DNA of 64,000 nucleotides from positions 6,267,091-6,331,090 of the forward strand of contig NC_079211.1 in NCBI RefSeq assembly GCF_029633865.1. Direction: 5' to 3'. Made by a program: the position numbers and the translations under genes. The notes beneath the pieces were generated by a model. That model was not told the origin of the DNA. It saw only the letters and a program-made list of their open reading frames with translations, and did not search any database. The stretch comes from Lampris incognitus (Eukaryota; Chordata; Actinopteri; Lampriformes; Lampridae). Positions within the stretch are counted from its first letter, which is position 1, and the number at the start of each line of letters is the position of its first letter. Below, piece by piece: positions 37,244 through 48,331 of this stretch.

Positions 37244-37557
37244 ATGAATCCGGCCGGACGGAGCGGATACCCGACACCCCTCGCAGCCCAGCATCCTCCT
37301 CCTCTTCCTCATCTGTGACCACTCAGCCTGCCCCCAGGACTGACATATTACCCGTCCCGCCCGTCGCTGCCTCCGACACGGCCCCTCCGCCCCGCAGGCC
37401 TCCTGGCCCCGAGCCCGAGTGCCCCACGCCGCTGCCCGCCGGCAAGGAGGAGCACGAGGCGGCGCCGGAGGGAGGGTCGGAACTCAAACACAGGACTCCC
37501 AAAAAAGACCTGCTGGAGATCGACCGTTTCACGATCTGCGGTAACCGCATCGACTGA
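37244..37557 (+). CDS. tapt1: tapt1 terminal coding exon K with stop
   Basis: The split codon joins exon J to give S-DESGRTERIPDTPRSP. A long Ser/Pro/Ala-rich linker follows, then the conserved end ELKHRTPKKDLLEIDRFTIC GNRID and TGA at 37555. The acceptor is CTGTCTCAG ending at 37243. The preceding intron is about 12.7 kb and mostly mobile elements. The linker is GC-rich and Pro-rich, unlike the AT-rich introns around it. Confidence 0.95.
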
Positions 37558-37864
37558 CCCTGTGACCCCCTGACAATGGCCGCTCAGGAGAGATCCTGGA
37601 CCACATATTTATTCACACTGTCCCGCTGGTTTGGGCTTTCTCTCCGTTTGGTTTTCTCTCTCCTCCCACGGCTGCAGGTTCAACTGCTGCCACCCGAGGA
37701 AGGCGGAGCCCACGGTAACCAAGTCTTCAGGGTGTGTGTGTGTGTGTGCAGACACAAGCGTTTCCTGTGCAAGCAGCACCGATGGAGCGAAAGAGGAAGT
37801 GAACAGGTAGCAAGAGGACGACACATGGAGGAAACTCCCAGACGGCTGTTGTGCAACCAATAAA
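37558..37864 (+). other. tapt1: tapt1 3' UTR and poly(A) signal
   Basis: A canonical AATAAA lies at 37859-37864, about 300 bp past the stop. A T-rich stretch follows at 37887, as expected downstream of a cleavage site. A short (TG)n at 37733-37749 lies in this UTR. Downstream alternative signals were not evaluated. Confidence 0.75.
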
Positions 37865-38334
37865 CTTGAATAATTCATGTTATGTTTTTTTGTTCTGTTT
37901 GAAAAAGGAAATCTAAATCTTTCTGGTGTAATCAGATCTGATCCTGCCACGTTGCACAGCTGTATGAACGGGTGGCTAAGATGTTTAATGTTCGGTGGAG
38001 CCTCGAGGTTCAAACTACCGTCGTTTGAATGATGAACTGGAAGGGGTAATCTTGGGATTAAGGCTCTGGGGGGGGAAATGGGACATGAAATTGAGCTTAT
38101 ACAGGTCTTTAATTATTGGAAAGTGACAAAAATAATGTTTGAGGAGCCATCAAACAAATCGGCGTGTTTCGTAGCCGTCTTCCTCGTGGTTTCCTGTGGA
38201 GGAAGACTCGGTTTCAGCTCAGTAGCCTAGCTGCCGGGCTTCTCCCCCAGGTACTGTTGGTGAGCATCATATTGAACAGTTGGCTGAAAGCCTTAAATGT
38301 GGACATGACAGTAATGTCTTGAAATGGCATTTTG

Positions 38335-38772
38335 GGGCGTCCGGGTGGTGTAGCAGTCTATTCCGTGACTTACTGACACGGGGATCGGCCGTTCGAATCC
38401 CCCTGTTGCCTCCGGCTTGGTCGGGCATCCCTACAGACGTGGCTGTGGGTGGAAACCTGGATGTAGGTGTGTGTCCTGGTTGCTGCACTAGCGCCTCCTC
38501 TGGTCGGTTGGGGCACCTGTTCAGTGGGGGGGGGGCTGGGGGGAATAGCGTGATCCTCCCACATGCTACGTCCCCCTGGTGAAACTCCTCGCTGTCAGGT
38601 GAAAAGAAGCGGCTGGTGACTCCACATGTATGGGAGGAGGCAAGTGGTAGTCCGCAGCCCTCCCCGGATCGGCAGAGGGGGTGGAGCAGCGACCGGGACG
38701 GCTCGGAAGAGTGGGGTAATTGGCCGGATCCAATTAGGGAGAAAAGGGGGGGGGGGTCCAAAAAAGAAACGT
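38335..38772 (+). mobile_element. tRNA-derived SINE family A, full length
   Basis: Plus copy with head, G-rich middle and tail. Target duplication CATTTTG at 38328-38334 and 38773-38779. The B box is changed (CGTTCGAATCC). First element downstream of tapt1; 37880-38327 holds nothing else. Confidence 0.9.
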
Positions 38773-39026
38773 CATTTTGAAAAGCAAAATGTGCAGGAAA
38801 GCTGAAATTTACAAATCACCCTTGACAAGTGTACATCCGCTCCAAAGCCTCGTCCAAACAGGAAGTAGCAGTTATGTACAGCTGACATAAATATTATAAA
38901 TGCCTTTGTTCTGATTAATTAATTACTCGTCAGACGACATGCGTTCTGCTGCTGTTCATTAAAAGCTGTACCTTAAGTGGACCTTATCAGATCTCTGTCA
39001 AACAGCATTTCTCTACCTTCAAACCC

Positions 39027-39937
39027 GGTTCGGGAGCATGGGGGCAGTTCGGTAGCACGAGGATGGTTCGGGAGCATGGGGGCGGTTCGGTAGCATGAGG
39101 GCGGTTCAGTAGCATGAGGATGGTTCGGTAGCATGAGGGCGGTTCGGTAGCTTGAGGGCGGTTCGGTAGCACGAGGGCGGTTCGGGAGCATGGGGGCGGT
39201 TCGGTAGCATGAGGACGGTTCGGTAGCACGAGGGCGGTTCGGGAGCATGGGGGCGGTTCGGTAGCATGAGGACGGTTCGGTAGCTTGGGGATGGTTCGGT
39301 AGCATAGGGCGCTTCGGTAGCATGGGGGTGGTTCGGTAGCATGAGGGCGGTTCGGTAGCTTGAGGGCGGTTCGGTAGCTTGAGGATGGTTCGGTAGCTTG
39401 AGGGCGGTTCGGTAGCTTGAGGGCGGTTCGGTAGCACGAGGATGGTTCGGTAGCATGAGGGCGGTTCGGTAGCATGAGGGCGGTTCGGTAGCTTGAGGGC
39501 GGTTCGGTAGCACGAGGATGGTTCGGTAGCTTGAGGGCGGTTCGGTAGCATGAGGGCGGTTCGGTAGCACGAGGATGGTTCGGTAGCTTGAGGGCGGTTC
39601 AGTAGCATGAGGGCGGTTCAGTAGCATGAGGATGATTCGGTAGCTTGAGGGCGGTTCGGTAGCTTGAGGGCGGTTCGGTAGCACGAGGACGGTTCGCTAG
39701 CTTGAGGGCGGTTCAGTAGCATGAGGGCGGTTCAGTAGCATGAGGATGATTCGGTAGCATGAGGGCGGTTCGGTAGCACGAGGATGGTTCGGTAGCTTGA
39801 GGGCGGTTCAGTAGCATGAGGGCGGTTCAGTAGCATGAGGATGATTCGGTAGCTTGAGGGCGGTTCGGTAGCTTGAGGGCGGTTCGGTAGCACGAGGACG
39901 GTTCGCTAGCACGAGGATGGTTCGGTAGCATGAGGAG
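39027..39937. repeat. 19-bp minisatellite
   Basis: About 48 copies of a 19-bp unit of the form GCGGTTCGGTAGCATGAGG with variants (CTTGAGG, CACGAGG, CATGGGG; GCGG or ATGG). Because 19 is not a multiple of 3, three units make a 19-codon frame, giving the long minus-strand frames with Pro-Asn-Arg-Pro-type repeats; these are not genes. 39938-40638 shows nothing recognised. Confidence 0.95.
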
Positions 39938-40646
39938 GAGCTGTACAGGAGGTGCCTCTGAGAAGGACGTGTGATGCTGGACGACCCCCTCCCCTGCACC
40001 GCCGACACAGATTGGTAATGGCCACACAGAAACAGCGTTTTACCACACAAATCTGCTTTGGCCCCCGCGTTACACCTCGTGATTGGAGCTAATCCGGTAG
40101 AAAATGACCCAGCAGGCACCACGCTGCTCCTCACACGCGCTAATCTGCAAGGCCGGCCGGTGGGTGAGGCCGTGTTGACGTCCTTCACCGGGAGTCATGT
40201 CGACGCAAGAGAGAGTCCGTTATCTCGCCAGCGCAGGACTCCACCGGCTGGCCTTCCACCCTTCTCCAGAAGCGTCTCCGAGCTACTTTTGATTTTTGCC
40301 GTCGGTCATTCTGACTTAGAATAAGTCCCCCACTTTTAACCAGATGACGGTCGTCTAGGAAACCAAACTCCTCCAGCTAAATTCCAGCACGGGACCTCAC
40401 CTGGTCAGAGTCGCTGTCGTCTGGCTGGTGTGCCGAGGCGTTATTCTGCGGGTCGTTTGCACCGATGGACCGTGTTGTCTTAAATGCGCCTTGCGTAACG
40501 GACCGGGAAGCCATGTAACCCTCCTACACCGAGGCTGAGCAGGTCAGATGGGGTCAGACCACACCACGGTGCAGGTGGAAACACCACCACTAGACGGATT
40601 TACATTGGTTTATCAACCCAGAAGTAGTTTGAAAAATCTGATTTAA

Positions 40647-41152
40647 GTGTCCGGGTGGGGTGGCGGTCTATTCACTTGCCTACCAACACGGTGGATCGCC
40701 GGTTCGATTCCCCGTGTTACCTCCGGCTTGGTCGGGCGTCCCTACAGACACAATTGGCCGTGTCTGCGGGTGGGAAGCCGGATGTGGGTATGTGTCCTGG
40801 TCGCTGCACTAGCGCCTCCTCTGGTCGGTCAGGGCACCTGTTCGGGGGGGGACTGGGGGGAATAGCGTGATCCTCCCACGTGCTACGTCCCCCTGGTGAA
40901 ACTCCTCACTGTCAGGTGAAAAGAAGCAGCTGGCGACTCCACATGTATGGGAGGAGGCATGTGGTAGTCTGCAGCCCTCCCCGGATCGGCAGAGGGGGTG
41001 GAGCAGAGACCGGGACGGCTCGGGAGAGTGGGATCTGCCGGTGACCGGGACGGCTCGGGAGAGTGGGATCTGCCGGTGACCGGGACGGCTCGGACGAGTG
41101 GGGTACAACTGGGGAGAAAAGGGGGGAAAAGATCCAAACAAAAAGACCAATG
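40647..41152 (+). mobile_element. tRNA-derived SINE family A with internal 35-bp tandem triplication
   Basis: Full-length plus copy with perfect 8-bp target duplication TGATTTAA at 40639-40646 and 41153-41160. Near the 3' end the segment with ACCGGGACGGCTCGG and GAGTGGGATCTGCCGGTG is repeated three times (about 41008-41105). Confidence 0.92.
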
Positions 41153-41238
41153 TGATTTAAATCCCTCTGTAAGTGTGTGTTTCCCCTTGGGTTTCTGAGC
41201 AGCACCAGGTTCGGTCACGACACTAAATGTAAACGGGG

Positions 41239-41503
41239 TGTTGGTCTTCACGAGACCCCGGGGTAGTTGTTGGTCTTCACGAGACCCCGGGGTAGGTGTT
41301 GGTCTTCACGAGACCCCGGGGTAGTTGTTGGTCTTCACAAGACCCCGGGGTAGTTGTTGGTCTTCACGAGACCCCGGGGTAATTGTTGGTCTTCACGAGA
41401 CCCCGGGGTAGTTGTTGGTCTTCACGAGACCCCGGGGTAGGTGTTGGTCTTCACGAGACCCCGGGGTAGGTGTTGGTCTTCACGAGACCCCGGGGTAGTT
41501 GTA
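41239..41503. repeat. 29-bp minisatellite
   Basis: Nine nearly identical 29-bp units TGTTGGTCTTCACGAGACC + CCGGGGTAGK. Each unit contains the palindrome ACCCCGGGGT. Very low divergence suggests recent expansion. 41504-42000 holds nothing recognised. Confidence 0.95.
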
Positions 41504-42003
41504 TTATGTTTACATGCTAGAGTGACACAAGTGGTATTTCGGCGGCAGCATGCCTCCGTTTGTCTGTAGACAGGTTTCATCAGCCGGCCTTGTGTTTACT
41601 ATGAGTTGACCTTTGCCACCGTGTTAGAAACGCTGAGCCGCGCTATAGGCCGAAATGTCACCATATAGCTTCCATGTATCATGCCTGTATATGAATGTAA
41701 GGAGAGGAATATAACTATTAATATATATTATTTATCGTGTCTCATTTTTGACACCAGGCCATAAAGCTGCCGTGCCTCGTACTTCTCCTGGGTGCCAAAA
41801 CTTAATCCAGTCGGCTGGTCATGAATTAATTAGCACCGGCCCTCGTAGCACTTTATGGTTCCTGCAGACGTGGGTCGTGCGCTCACACTTCTGTCCAGCT
41901 GTTTTCACAGAAACTCGATGCAGATGCTTTTGTATAGTGTGATGACAAAGTTGTGTTATTATTTAAAATTATGGTACGATACCTGTTTCCTGGTGCAGGA
42001 TGA

Positions 42004-43930
42004 TTACCAGGGTCTCTGCCTGACAGACAGGAGGTCTTGCCTCTGGCTGACAGACGGGAGGTCTCGTCTCTGCCTGACAGACAGGAGGTCTCGTCTCTGC
42101 CTGACAGACAGGAGGTCTTGCCTCTGGCTGATAGACAGGAGGTCTCGTCTCTGCCTGACAGACAGGAGGTCTCGTCTCTGGCTGACAGACAGGAGGTCTC
42201 GTCTCTGACAGACAGGAGGTCTCACCTCTGCCTGACAGACAGGAGGTCTCGCCTCTGCCTGACAGACAGGAGGTCTCATCTCTGCCTGACAGACAGGAGG
42301 TCTCGCCTCTGCCTGACAGACAGGAGGTCTTGCCTCTGGCTGACAGACAGGAGGTCTCGTCTCTGCCTGACAGACAGGAGGTCTCGTCTCTGCCTGACAG
42401 ACAGGAGGTCTCGTCTCTGGCTGACAGACAGGAGGTCTCGTCTCTGACAGACAGGAGGTCTCGTCTCTGACAGACAGGAGGTCTCGCCTCTGCCTGACAG
42501 ACAGGAGGTCTCGTCTCTGCCTGACAGACAGGAGGTCTCGTCTCTGGCTGACAGACAGGAGGTCTCGCCTCTGCCTGACAGACAGGAGGTCTCGCCTCTG
42601 CCTGACAGACAGGAGGTCTCGTCTCGACAGACAGGAGGTCTCATCTCTGCCTGACAGACAGGAGGTCTCGCCTCTGCCTGACAGACAGGAGGTCTCGCCT
42701 CTGCCTGACAGACAGGAGGTCTCGCCTCTGGCTGACAGACAGGAGGTCTCGTCTCTGCCTGACAGACAGGAGGTCTCGTCTCTGGCTGACAGACAGGAGG
42801 TCTCGTCTCTGACAGACAGGAGGTCTCGCCTCTGCCTGACAGACAGGAGGTCTCGCCTCTGGCTGACAGACAGGAGGTCTCGCCTCTGCCTGACAGACAG
42901 GAGGTCTCGTCTCTGCCTGACAGACAGGAGGTCTCGTCTCTGGCTGACAGACAGGAGGTCTCGTCTCTGCCTGACAGACAGGAGGTCTCGTCTCTGGCTG
43001 ACAGACAGGAGGTCTCGCCTCTGGCTGACAGACAGGAGGTCTCGTCTCTGCCTGACAGACAGGAGGTCTCATCTCTGCCTGACAGACAGGAGGTCTCGCC
43101 TCTGGCTGACAGACAGGAGGTCTCGTCTCTGGCTGACAGACAGGAGGTCTCGCCTCTGACAGACAGACAGGAGGTCTCGCCTCTGACAGACAGACAGGAG
43201 GTCTCACCTCTGGCTGACAGACAGGAGGTCTCGCCTCTGGCTGACAGACAGGAGGTCTCGTCTCTGACAGACAGGAGGTCTCGCCTCTGGCTGACAGACA
43301 GGAGGTCTCGTCTCTGGCTGACAGACAGGAGGTCTCGTCTCTGCCTGACAGACAGGAGGTCTCGTCTCTGGCTGACAGACAGGAGGTCTCATCTCTGCCT
43401 GACAGACAGGAGGTCTCGCCTCTGCCTGACAGACAGGAGGTCTCGTCTCTGCCTGACAGACAGGAGGTCTCGTCTCTGGCTGACAGACAGGAGGTCTCGT
43501 CTCTGCCTGACAGACAGGAGGTCTCGTCTCTGGCTGACAGACAGGAGGTCTCGCCTCTGGCTGACAGACAGGAGGTCTCGTCTCTGCCTGACAGACAGGA
43601 GGTCTCATCTCTGCCTGACAGACAGGAGGTCTCGCCTCTGGCTGACAGACAGGAGGTCTCGTCTCTGGCTGACAGACAGGAGGTCTCGCCTCTGACAGAC
43701 AGACAGGAGGTCTCGCCTCTGACAGACAGACAGGAGGTCTCACCTCTGGCTGACAGACAGGAGGTCTCGCCTCTGGCTGACAGACAGGAGGTCTCGTCTC
43801 TGACAGACAGGAGGTCTCGCCTCTGGCTGACAGACAGGAGGTCTCGTCTCTGGCTGACAGACAGGAGGTCTCGCCTCTGACAGACAGACAGGAGGTCTCG
43901 CCTCTGGCTGACAGACAGGAGGTCTTACCC
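42004..43930. repeat. 27-bp minisatellite with higher-order structure
   Basis: Roughly 70 units built on CTGACAGACAGGAGGTCTCG with CCTCTGG, TCTCTGC or similar between them; the usual period is 27 bp with shorter 22-23-bp variants. The same ordered series of variant units occurs twice, offset about 536 bp. Open frames on both strands through the array are repeat artefacts. Confidence 0.95.
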
Positions 43931-44952
43931 CACCCTGGTAAATATCCATGTGATCTCCTACCCAGTGGTGTTTCTCCACCTTCTTTGCTGTAAAAGCTGT
44001 TGTGATGAAGCACAGTCCCCTGTGGTTTCTGGAAGGTGCACGACTCCGTAGACGGGTTTCATTTTTCGGTCTTTCGCTGTTCATCACCGCTGTGACGGGA
44101 AAGAGTTCTACTTTCTTCGCCTGCCAGTTTCCATTTGAATTTTATTTTCATTCTTTCTCTTTGCCATGAACCTTGACTTCCTCCCCTTGACTCTGTCTGT
44201 ACGGTTTCGTCTCCGCGGGCCGGGGGACCCGACGGGTTGAGAGCCGGCGTGTCTTCTGCCTCCAGAACCAGGTGGATAAAGCAGAAATGGGCCGCGCCGC
44301 TGGCGGAGGCAGAAAACAAGCTGAGCGGTACGGCGGCCGGGCCCGGACCCGGGTTAAACACGGCTCGCGGAGACGAGGCCCGATGTGCTCTTATGCAAAC
44401 TAGCGTTGGTCTGGTACACTGCCGGCTAAGTGTCATCGGTCCAGTTCCAACAGAAACTCGTACCTTGATACTGTGTGAAACGGCCTTCTTTTGGATCAAT
44501 AAAAGTTTCTTTTCTAAAGCTCGCTGTCCGGATTTTTCAGAAGACGGGGTTCAGGGGTGGGTTCGAATGAGGTTTCTTCTGTTTTCTGAGGTTGAAAAAG
44601 AGGCTCTCTTCTGTCAAAGTTCCTCTCTTTTTTATGTGCCGGCGATGAGCGACGTCGTGTCCTTCAGCATGCAACAAAATGTACTGGAGGTGTTGGCAGA
44701 CCCGCGTCGTATTCACCACCTTTCCATCTCAACCGGCAGGTCTGGCCTCCGTGCCGTGACCCGTGTTATTCACAGCACCGCGTGATGGGTTTCAGGATTC
44801 AGGTTGAGTTTTACATGTTGCACCGTGCAGTGTAATTTGAACGGACGGCCTCGTCGGGCGGTCTGAGCTGACGGATTTGATGGACCAGTTTCTGGGCTCC
44901 TAGAGATAGAGTAGAACCAGATACTCTCTATTAGTCATTTTGTACATGCATA
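43931..44952. other. Intergenic sequence without recognised features
   Basis: About 1 kb of moderately GC-rich sequence. A 182-codon frame at 44237-44785 has no domain, repeat or family signature I recognise and its composition is not protein-like. Confidence 0.5.
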
Positions 44953-45243
44953 CCAATGAAATTTACTCTGCATTATTGTATAGGAGCAGTGGGGCAGCCA
45001 CCGTACAGGACCCGGGGACCAACTCGAGTTCTTTCCACTGCCTTGCTCAGGGGCACAGGCGGGGGTATTAACCCTAACGTGCATGTCTTTTTGATGGTGG
45101 GAGGAAACCGGAGCAACTGGAGAAAACCCACGCAGACACGGGGAGAACATGCAAACTCCACACCGAAAGGACCCGGGACGGCCAGGGGTTCGAACCCAGG
45201 ACCTTCTTGCTGTGAGGCAGCAGTGCTGACCACTGGGCCACAA
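44953..45243 (-). mobile_element. tRNA-derived SINE (family C)
   Basis: Minus copy with GGTGGGAGGAAACCGGAGCA, the GGGAGAACATGCAAACTCCA block and head complement (GGTTCGAACCCAGGACCTTC ... GCTGACCACTGGGCCACAAG). Its 3' body differs from family B although the 5' half is alike. Confidence 0.82.
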
Positions 45244-45519
45244 GATTTGTACACAACTGGACAAGTATGGAGAATTGATTCCCATTTCTACCACATTAGT
45301 CTTTAAAAATGGGAGTGGTATGGAGTGTCAGGAGTTTATGGTACGATGTCCCACTTGACAGATGGAGGTTTTGTATTTGGGAGATGAAAACTGACGTGAT
45401 TTCACCCTTTTGCGAAGGAGAATATTGAACTTAAAGTGATGCCTTCTTGTCCAGTCCCTTCGAGCACACGTCATGTTGTCGCAGACGTCAACCACAATCT
45501 TCAAGAAATTAAGGGATTT

Positions 45520-46371
45520 TAGGGGCGTCTGGGTAGTGTGGCGGTCTATTCCGTTGCCTACCAAGGCGGGGATCGGTGGTTCAAATCTCCATGTTACCTC
45601 CAGCTTGGTCGGGCGTCCCTACAGACACAATTGGCCGTGTCTGTGGATGGGAAGCCAGATGTGGGTATGTGTCCTGCTCGCTGCACTAGCGCCTCCTCTG
45701 GTCAGTCGAGGTGCCTGTTCGGGGGGGGCAGAACTGGAGGGAATAGCGTGACCCAGATAACAAAATTGCTGTGGTCCAGACTTGCCCACACGCGACACTT
45801 CATTCGGCCCACATACCACATGGAATGATGGCACTTGGGCGGTCCGCTCCTGTTTAACAGATCTGGGCCAGAACCAAGCCATAGCAGTGCTGCATGTGCC
45901 ACATATTTGCCAAAGGTGGCCCATATTTGTTTTGTGATATTTGGGCCATATTCACCATTTACCACACGGACCACTTCAGGGTCACATCCAGATCACATGA
46001 TACCGAGAGCACCGCATCTTTGCCAAAAAAGGCCCACATGTGATTTGGCATATTTGGACCACGTTTGCTACTATACATGTGGGCCACTTCAGGCTCACAT
46101 CCATGTTGTCAGGAGCAGAAGAAGACCATCAGTGCTGCGTCATTGCCTGAAGTGGCCCACATCCGGATGCTAGCTGGGGATCCTCCCACGCGCTCCATCC
46201 CCCTGGTGAAACTCCTCACTGTCAGGTGAAAAGAAGCGGCTGGCGACTCCAGGAGGCATGTGGTAGTCTGCAGCCCTCCCCGGATCGGCAGAGGTGGTGG
46301 AGCAGCGACCGGGACGGCTCGGGAAGAGTGGGGTAATTGGACGGATACAACTGGGGAGAAAAAGAGGGGGA
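45520..46371 (+). mobile_element. tRNA-derived SINE family A interrupted by a DNA element
   Basis: Plus copy whose sequence is split at GCGTGA/TCCTCC by a 427-bp insertion (45752-46178). The outer target duplication AAATTAAGGSATTT (45506-45519, 46372-46385) spans the whole composite, so the SINE arrived first. Confidence 0.92.
45752..46178. mobile_element. Non-autonomous DNA element, copy 1 (nested in SINE)
   Basis: Ends are short inverted repeats: CCCAGATAAC at left and GCTAGCTGGG at right (consensus CCCAGATAGCA/TGCTATCTGGG). A 2-bp duplication GA flanks it. Internally it repeats GGCCCACAT/GGGCCA-type motifs. No transposase. The second copy at 49708-50124 is highly similar. The open frame shared by both copies is not a recognised protein. 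Confidence 0.85.
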
Positions 46372-46437
46372 AAATTAAGGCATTTAAATTGGGAGAACCA
46401 AAGAATTCTTAAAGAACAGATTCTGTGTGCTTATTAA

Positions 46438-46769
46438 CAGAGGTAGGACCAAGTCACTGTTCTCCAAGTCCCAAGTCAAGACTGACAAGTCCCGGGTCCT
46501 AAATTGAGTTTCAAGCCCTAAACTATTCATTATGTGCTCTTCATCAAATCTGATGCATATTGCAACATTTTGACAACAGAGTAATGGTTGATATACTACA
46601 TTTATTAAAAGCATTTTGTCTTTGGACGTGGGGAAGGTTTCAAGTTGAAAAGCGTAAGTCACAGTCGAGTTCCAAGTATTTTTGTTATTTTGTCAAGTCT
46701 ACAGTCATCAAATTTGTGGACTTGAGTCTGATTTAAGTCCAAGTCATGTGACTCGAGTCCACACCTCTG
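46438..46769. mobile_element. hAT-type non-autonomous element
   Basis: Begins CAGAGGTAGGACCAAGTCAC and ends GACTCGAGTCCACACCTCTG, near-inverted ends of a common fish MITE rich in AAGTC/GACTT motifs. Flanks CTTATTAA and CTTCCTAG are a decayed 8-bp duplication. 46770-47400 holds nothing recognised. Confidence 0.75.
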
Positions 46770-47399
46770 CTTCCTAGAACCTGGTCTTCACTCCGACTAT
46801 TACAGCAGTTGACTTCCTTCTTGGAACGGTTTCAGCCGCAGAAGATGGCCCGTGAATACTGAGCTGGTGAGTATGCTCATCTGCTTTACTGTTTGGGTTG
46901 TTTCCAGACTGCATACCTGCATGGTCTTATCTTGGATGAGCGTGATTAAAATCCATCATTCCAGAATAATATCCCATAATACACCACCGCTCTGTATGTT
47001 GCTGTTTTCTACATCAGTGTAAGCTGTGGTCTAACACCAGTGGGACGGGATGAGTCCTTGTTGGGTAATGTAAGGTCACACGGGGCAAATCTCAGTTTGT
47101 CTTAAGACCTGTAAGCCTCTTAGCAGTCAGACCTGCAGGACGTATATTTCAGGAAGACTGTGGTCTGTAGTAGTTTTACCTGGAGGCCGTCCAACACGGT
47201 CCGGGCTGCCGGCATGATACCATGAATGGTGCTGACTCTGCCTTGGACGGGGTTCAGTTTTATTGATTTTTACAACTGAAATGTGAAGGATCCGTCAGAA
47301 GGCTGGGAGGGAACTGAAGGGTTTTCGCTGGTAAGGTTTTAAAAAGCAAGCAGATTACACTGATTATCTGGTTACAACCCACAGACGAGCTCCTGGAGC

Positions 47400-48230
47400 T
47401 CAAACGGATGAAAAAGTTCATGCCGGCAGTGACAGACAGGTGTCAGAACACACAGGATATCACAGCTCGCTGTGTATGGGGGGCTTTATAGCCCCAGACC
47501 ACTCAGAGTACCCACGGTGACCCCTGTCCAAGGCCACGTCTACACTCTGGGATGCACTGCGGGAAGAAAACAAGCCGGCGGAGGCAGAGTGATGCCCTGG
47601 GCAACGTTCTGTTGTGAAACCTTGCGTCCCAGTATTAATGTGGATGTCCTAGAATTAGTGTGGATGTTACTTTGGCACGTACCACCTTCCTCAACATGGT
47701 TGACCAACTACACCCCTTCGTGGCAACGGTATTCCCTGATGGCGGTGGACAGGGGTCGTCATGGGCACTCTGTCTGGTCTGCGGCTACGCAGCCCCATAC
47801 TCAGCAAGCTGTGATTCATTGTGTGTTGTGACACCTGTCTGTCATAGCCAGCATGAACTTTTTCAGCAACGTGAGCTACGGCAGCTCTTCTGTGGGATCG
47901 GACCGGACAGGCTAGCCTTCGCTCCCCACGTGCATCAAATGAGCCTGAGGCGTCCATGACCCTGTCACCGTCTCACCGGTTGTCCTTCCTTGGACCACTT
48001 TTGGTAGGTGCTGACCGTTGCATACCGGGAACACCCCACAACACCTGCCGTTTGGGAGGTGTTCTGACCCAGTCATCTAGCCACCTCAGTTTGGTCCTCG
48101 TCCAAGTCACTCAGATCCTTATGCTTGCCCATTTTTCCTGCTTCCAACACATCAACTTCAAGAATGGTTCACTTGCTGCTTAATATATCCCACCCCTTGG
48201 CAGGTGCCATTGTAATGAGATAGCCAAAAA
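47400..48230. pseudogene. Tc1/mariner-type transposon remnant, rearranged head-to-head
   Basis: 47405-47745 on the plus strand shows pieces of a Tc1-like transposase gene, ending in VDQLHPFVATVFPDGGG. From about 47747 the same family continues on the minus strand: AEKVHAGYDRQVSQHTMNHS, LLSMGLRSRRPDRVPMTTPV (paired HTH region) and the element end near 48230. The GACCCCTGTCC block occurs in both arms in opposite orientation. No intact frame. Confidence 0.65.
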
Positions 48231-48252
48231 GATGATATTAATGTTTTGGTTG

Positions 48253-48253
<1 letters not shown>

Positions 48254-48293
<40 letters not shown>

Positions 48294-48331
48294 TATATAT
48301 ACATATACACACACACACATATATATATATG
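48254..48331. repeat. (CA)n/(TA)n microsatellite
   Basis: CA repeats followed by a TA-rich section (ACATATATATAC). 48332-49330 is otherwise unassigned; 48930-49006 is a cluster of CTAG/TTAG/TTAA palindromes (CTAGCTAGTT, TTAACTAACTAG), and a short (TA)n lies at 49193-49207. Confidence 0.9.

Noticed and set aside
38973..40188. Minus-strand 120-210-codon frames rich in Pro-Asn-Arg-Pro
   Set aside because: They follow from the 19-bp minisatellite read through all three phases; no start context, domain or conservation.
42004..44013. Several 90-270-codon frames with Arg-Pro-Pro-Val-Cys-Gln or Leu-Thr-Asp-Arg repeats
   Set aside because: They are frames through the 27-bp minisatellite; the period is a multiple of three, so frames stay open by chance on both strands.
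44237..44785. 182-codon intergenic frame between tapt1 and prom1
   Set aside because: No recognisable domain, no splice structure, no repeat family, composition not protein-like; insufficient support for a gene.
45835..46173. Open frame shared with 49792-50157 (LFNRSGPEPSHS...)
   Set aside because: It is present because both are copies of one non-autonomous DNA element; it has no transposase motif.
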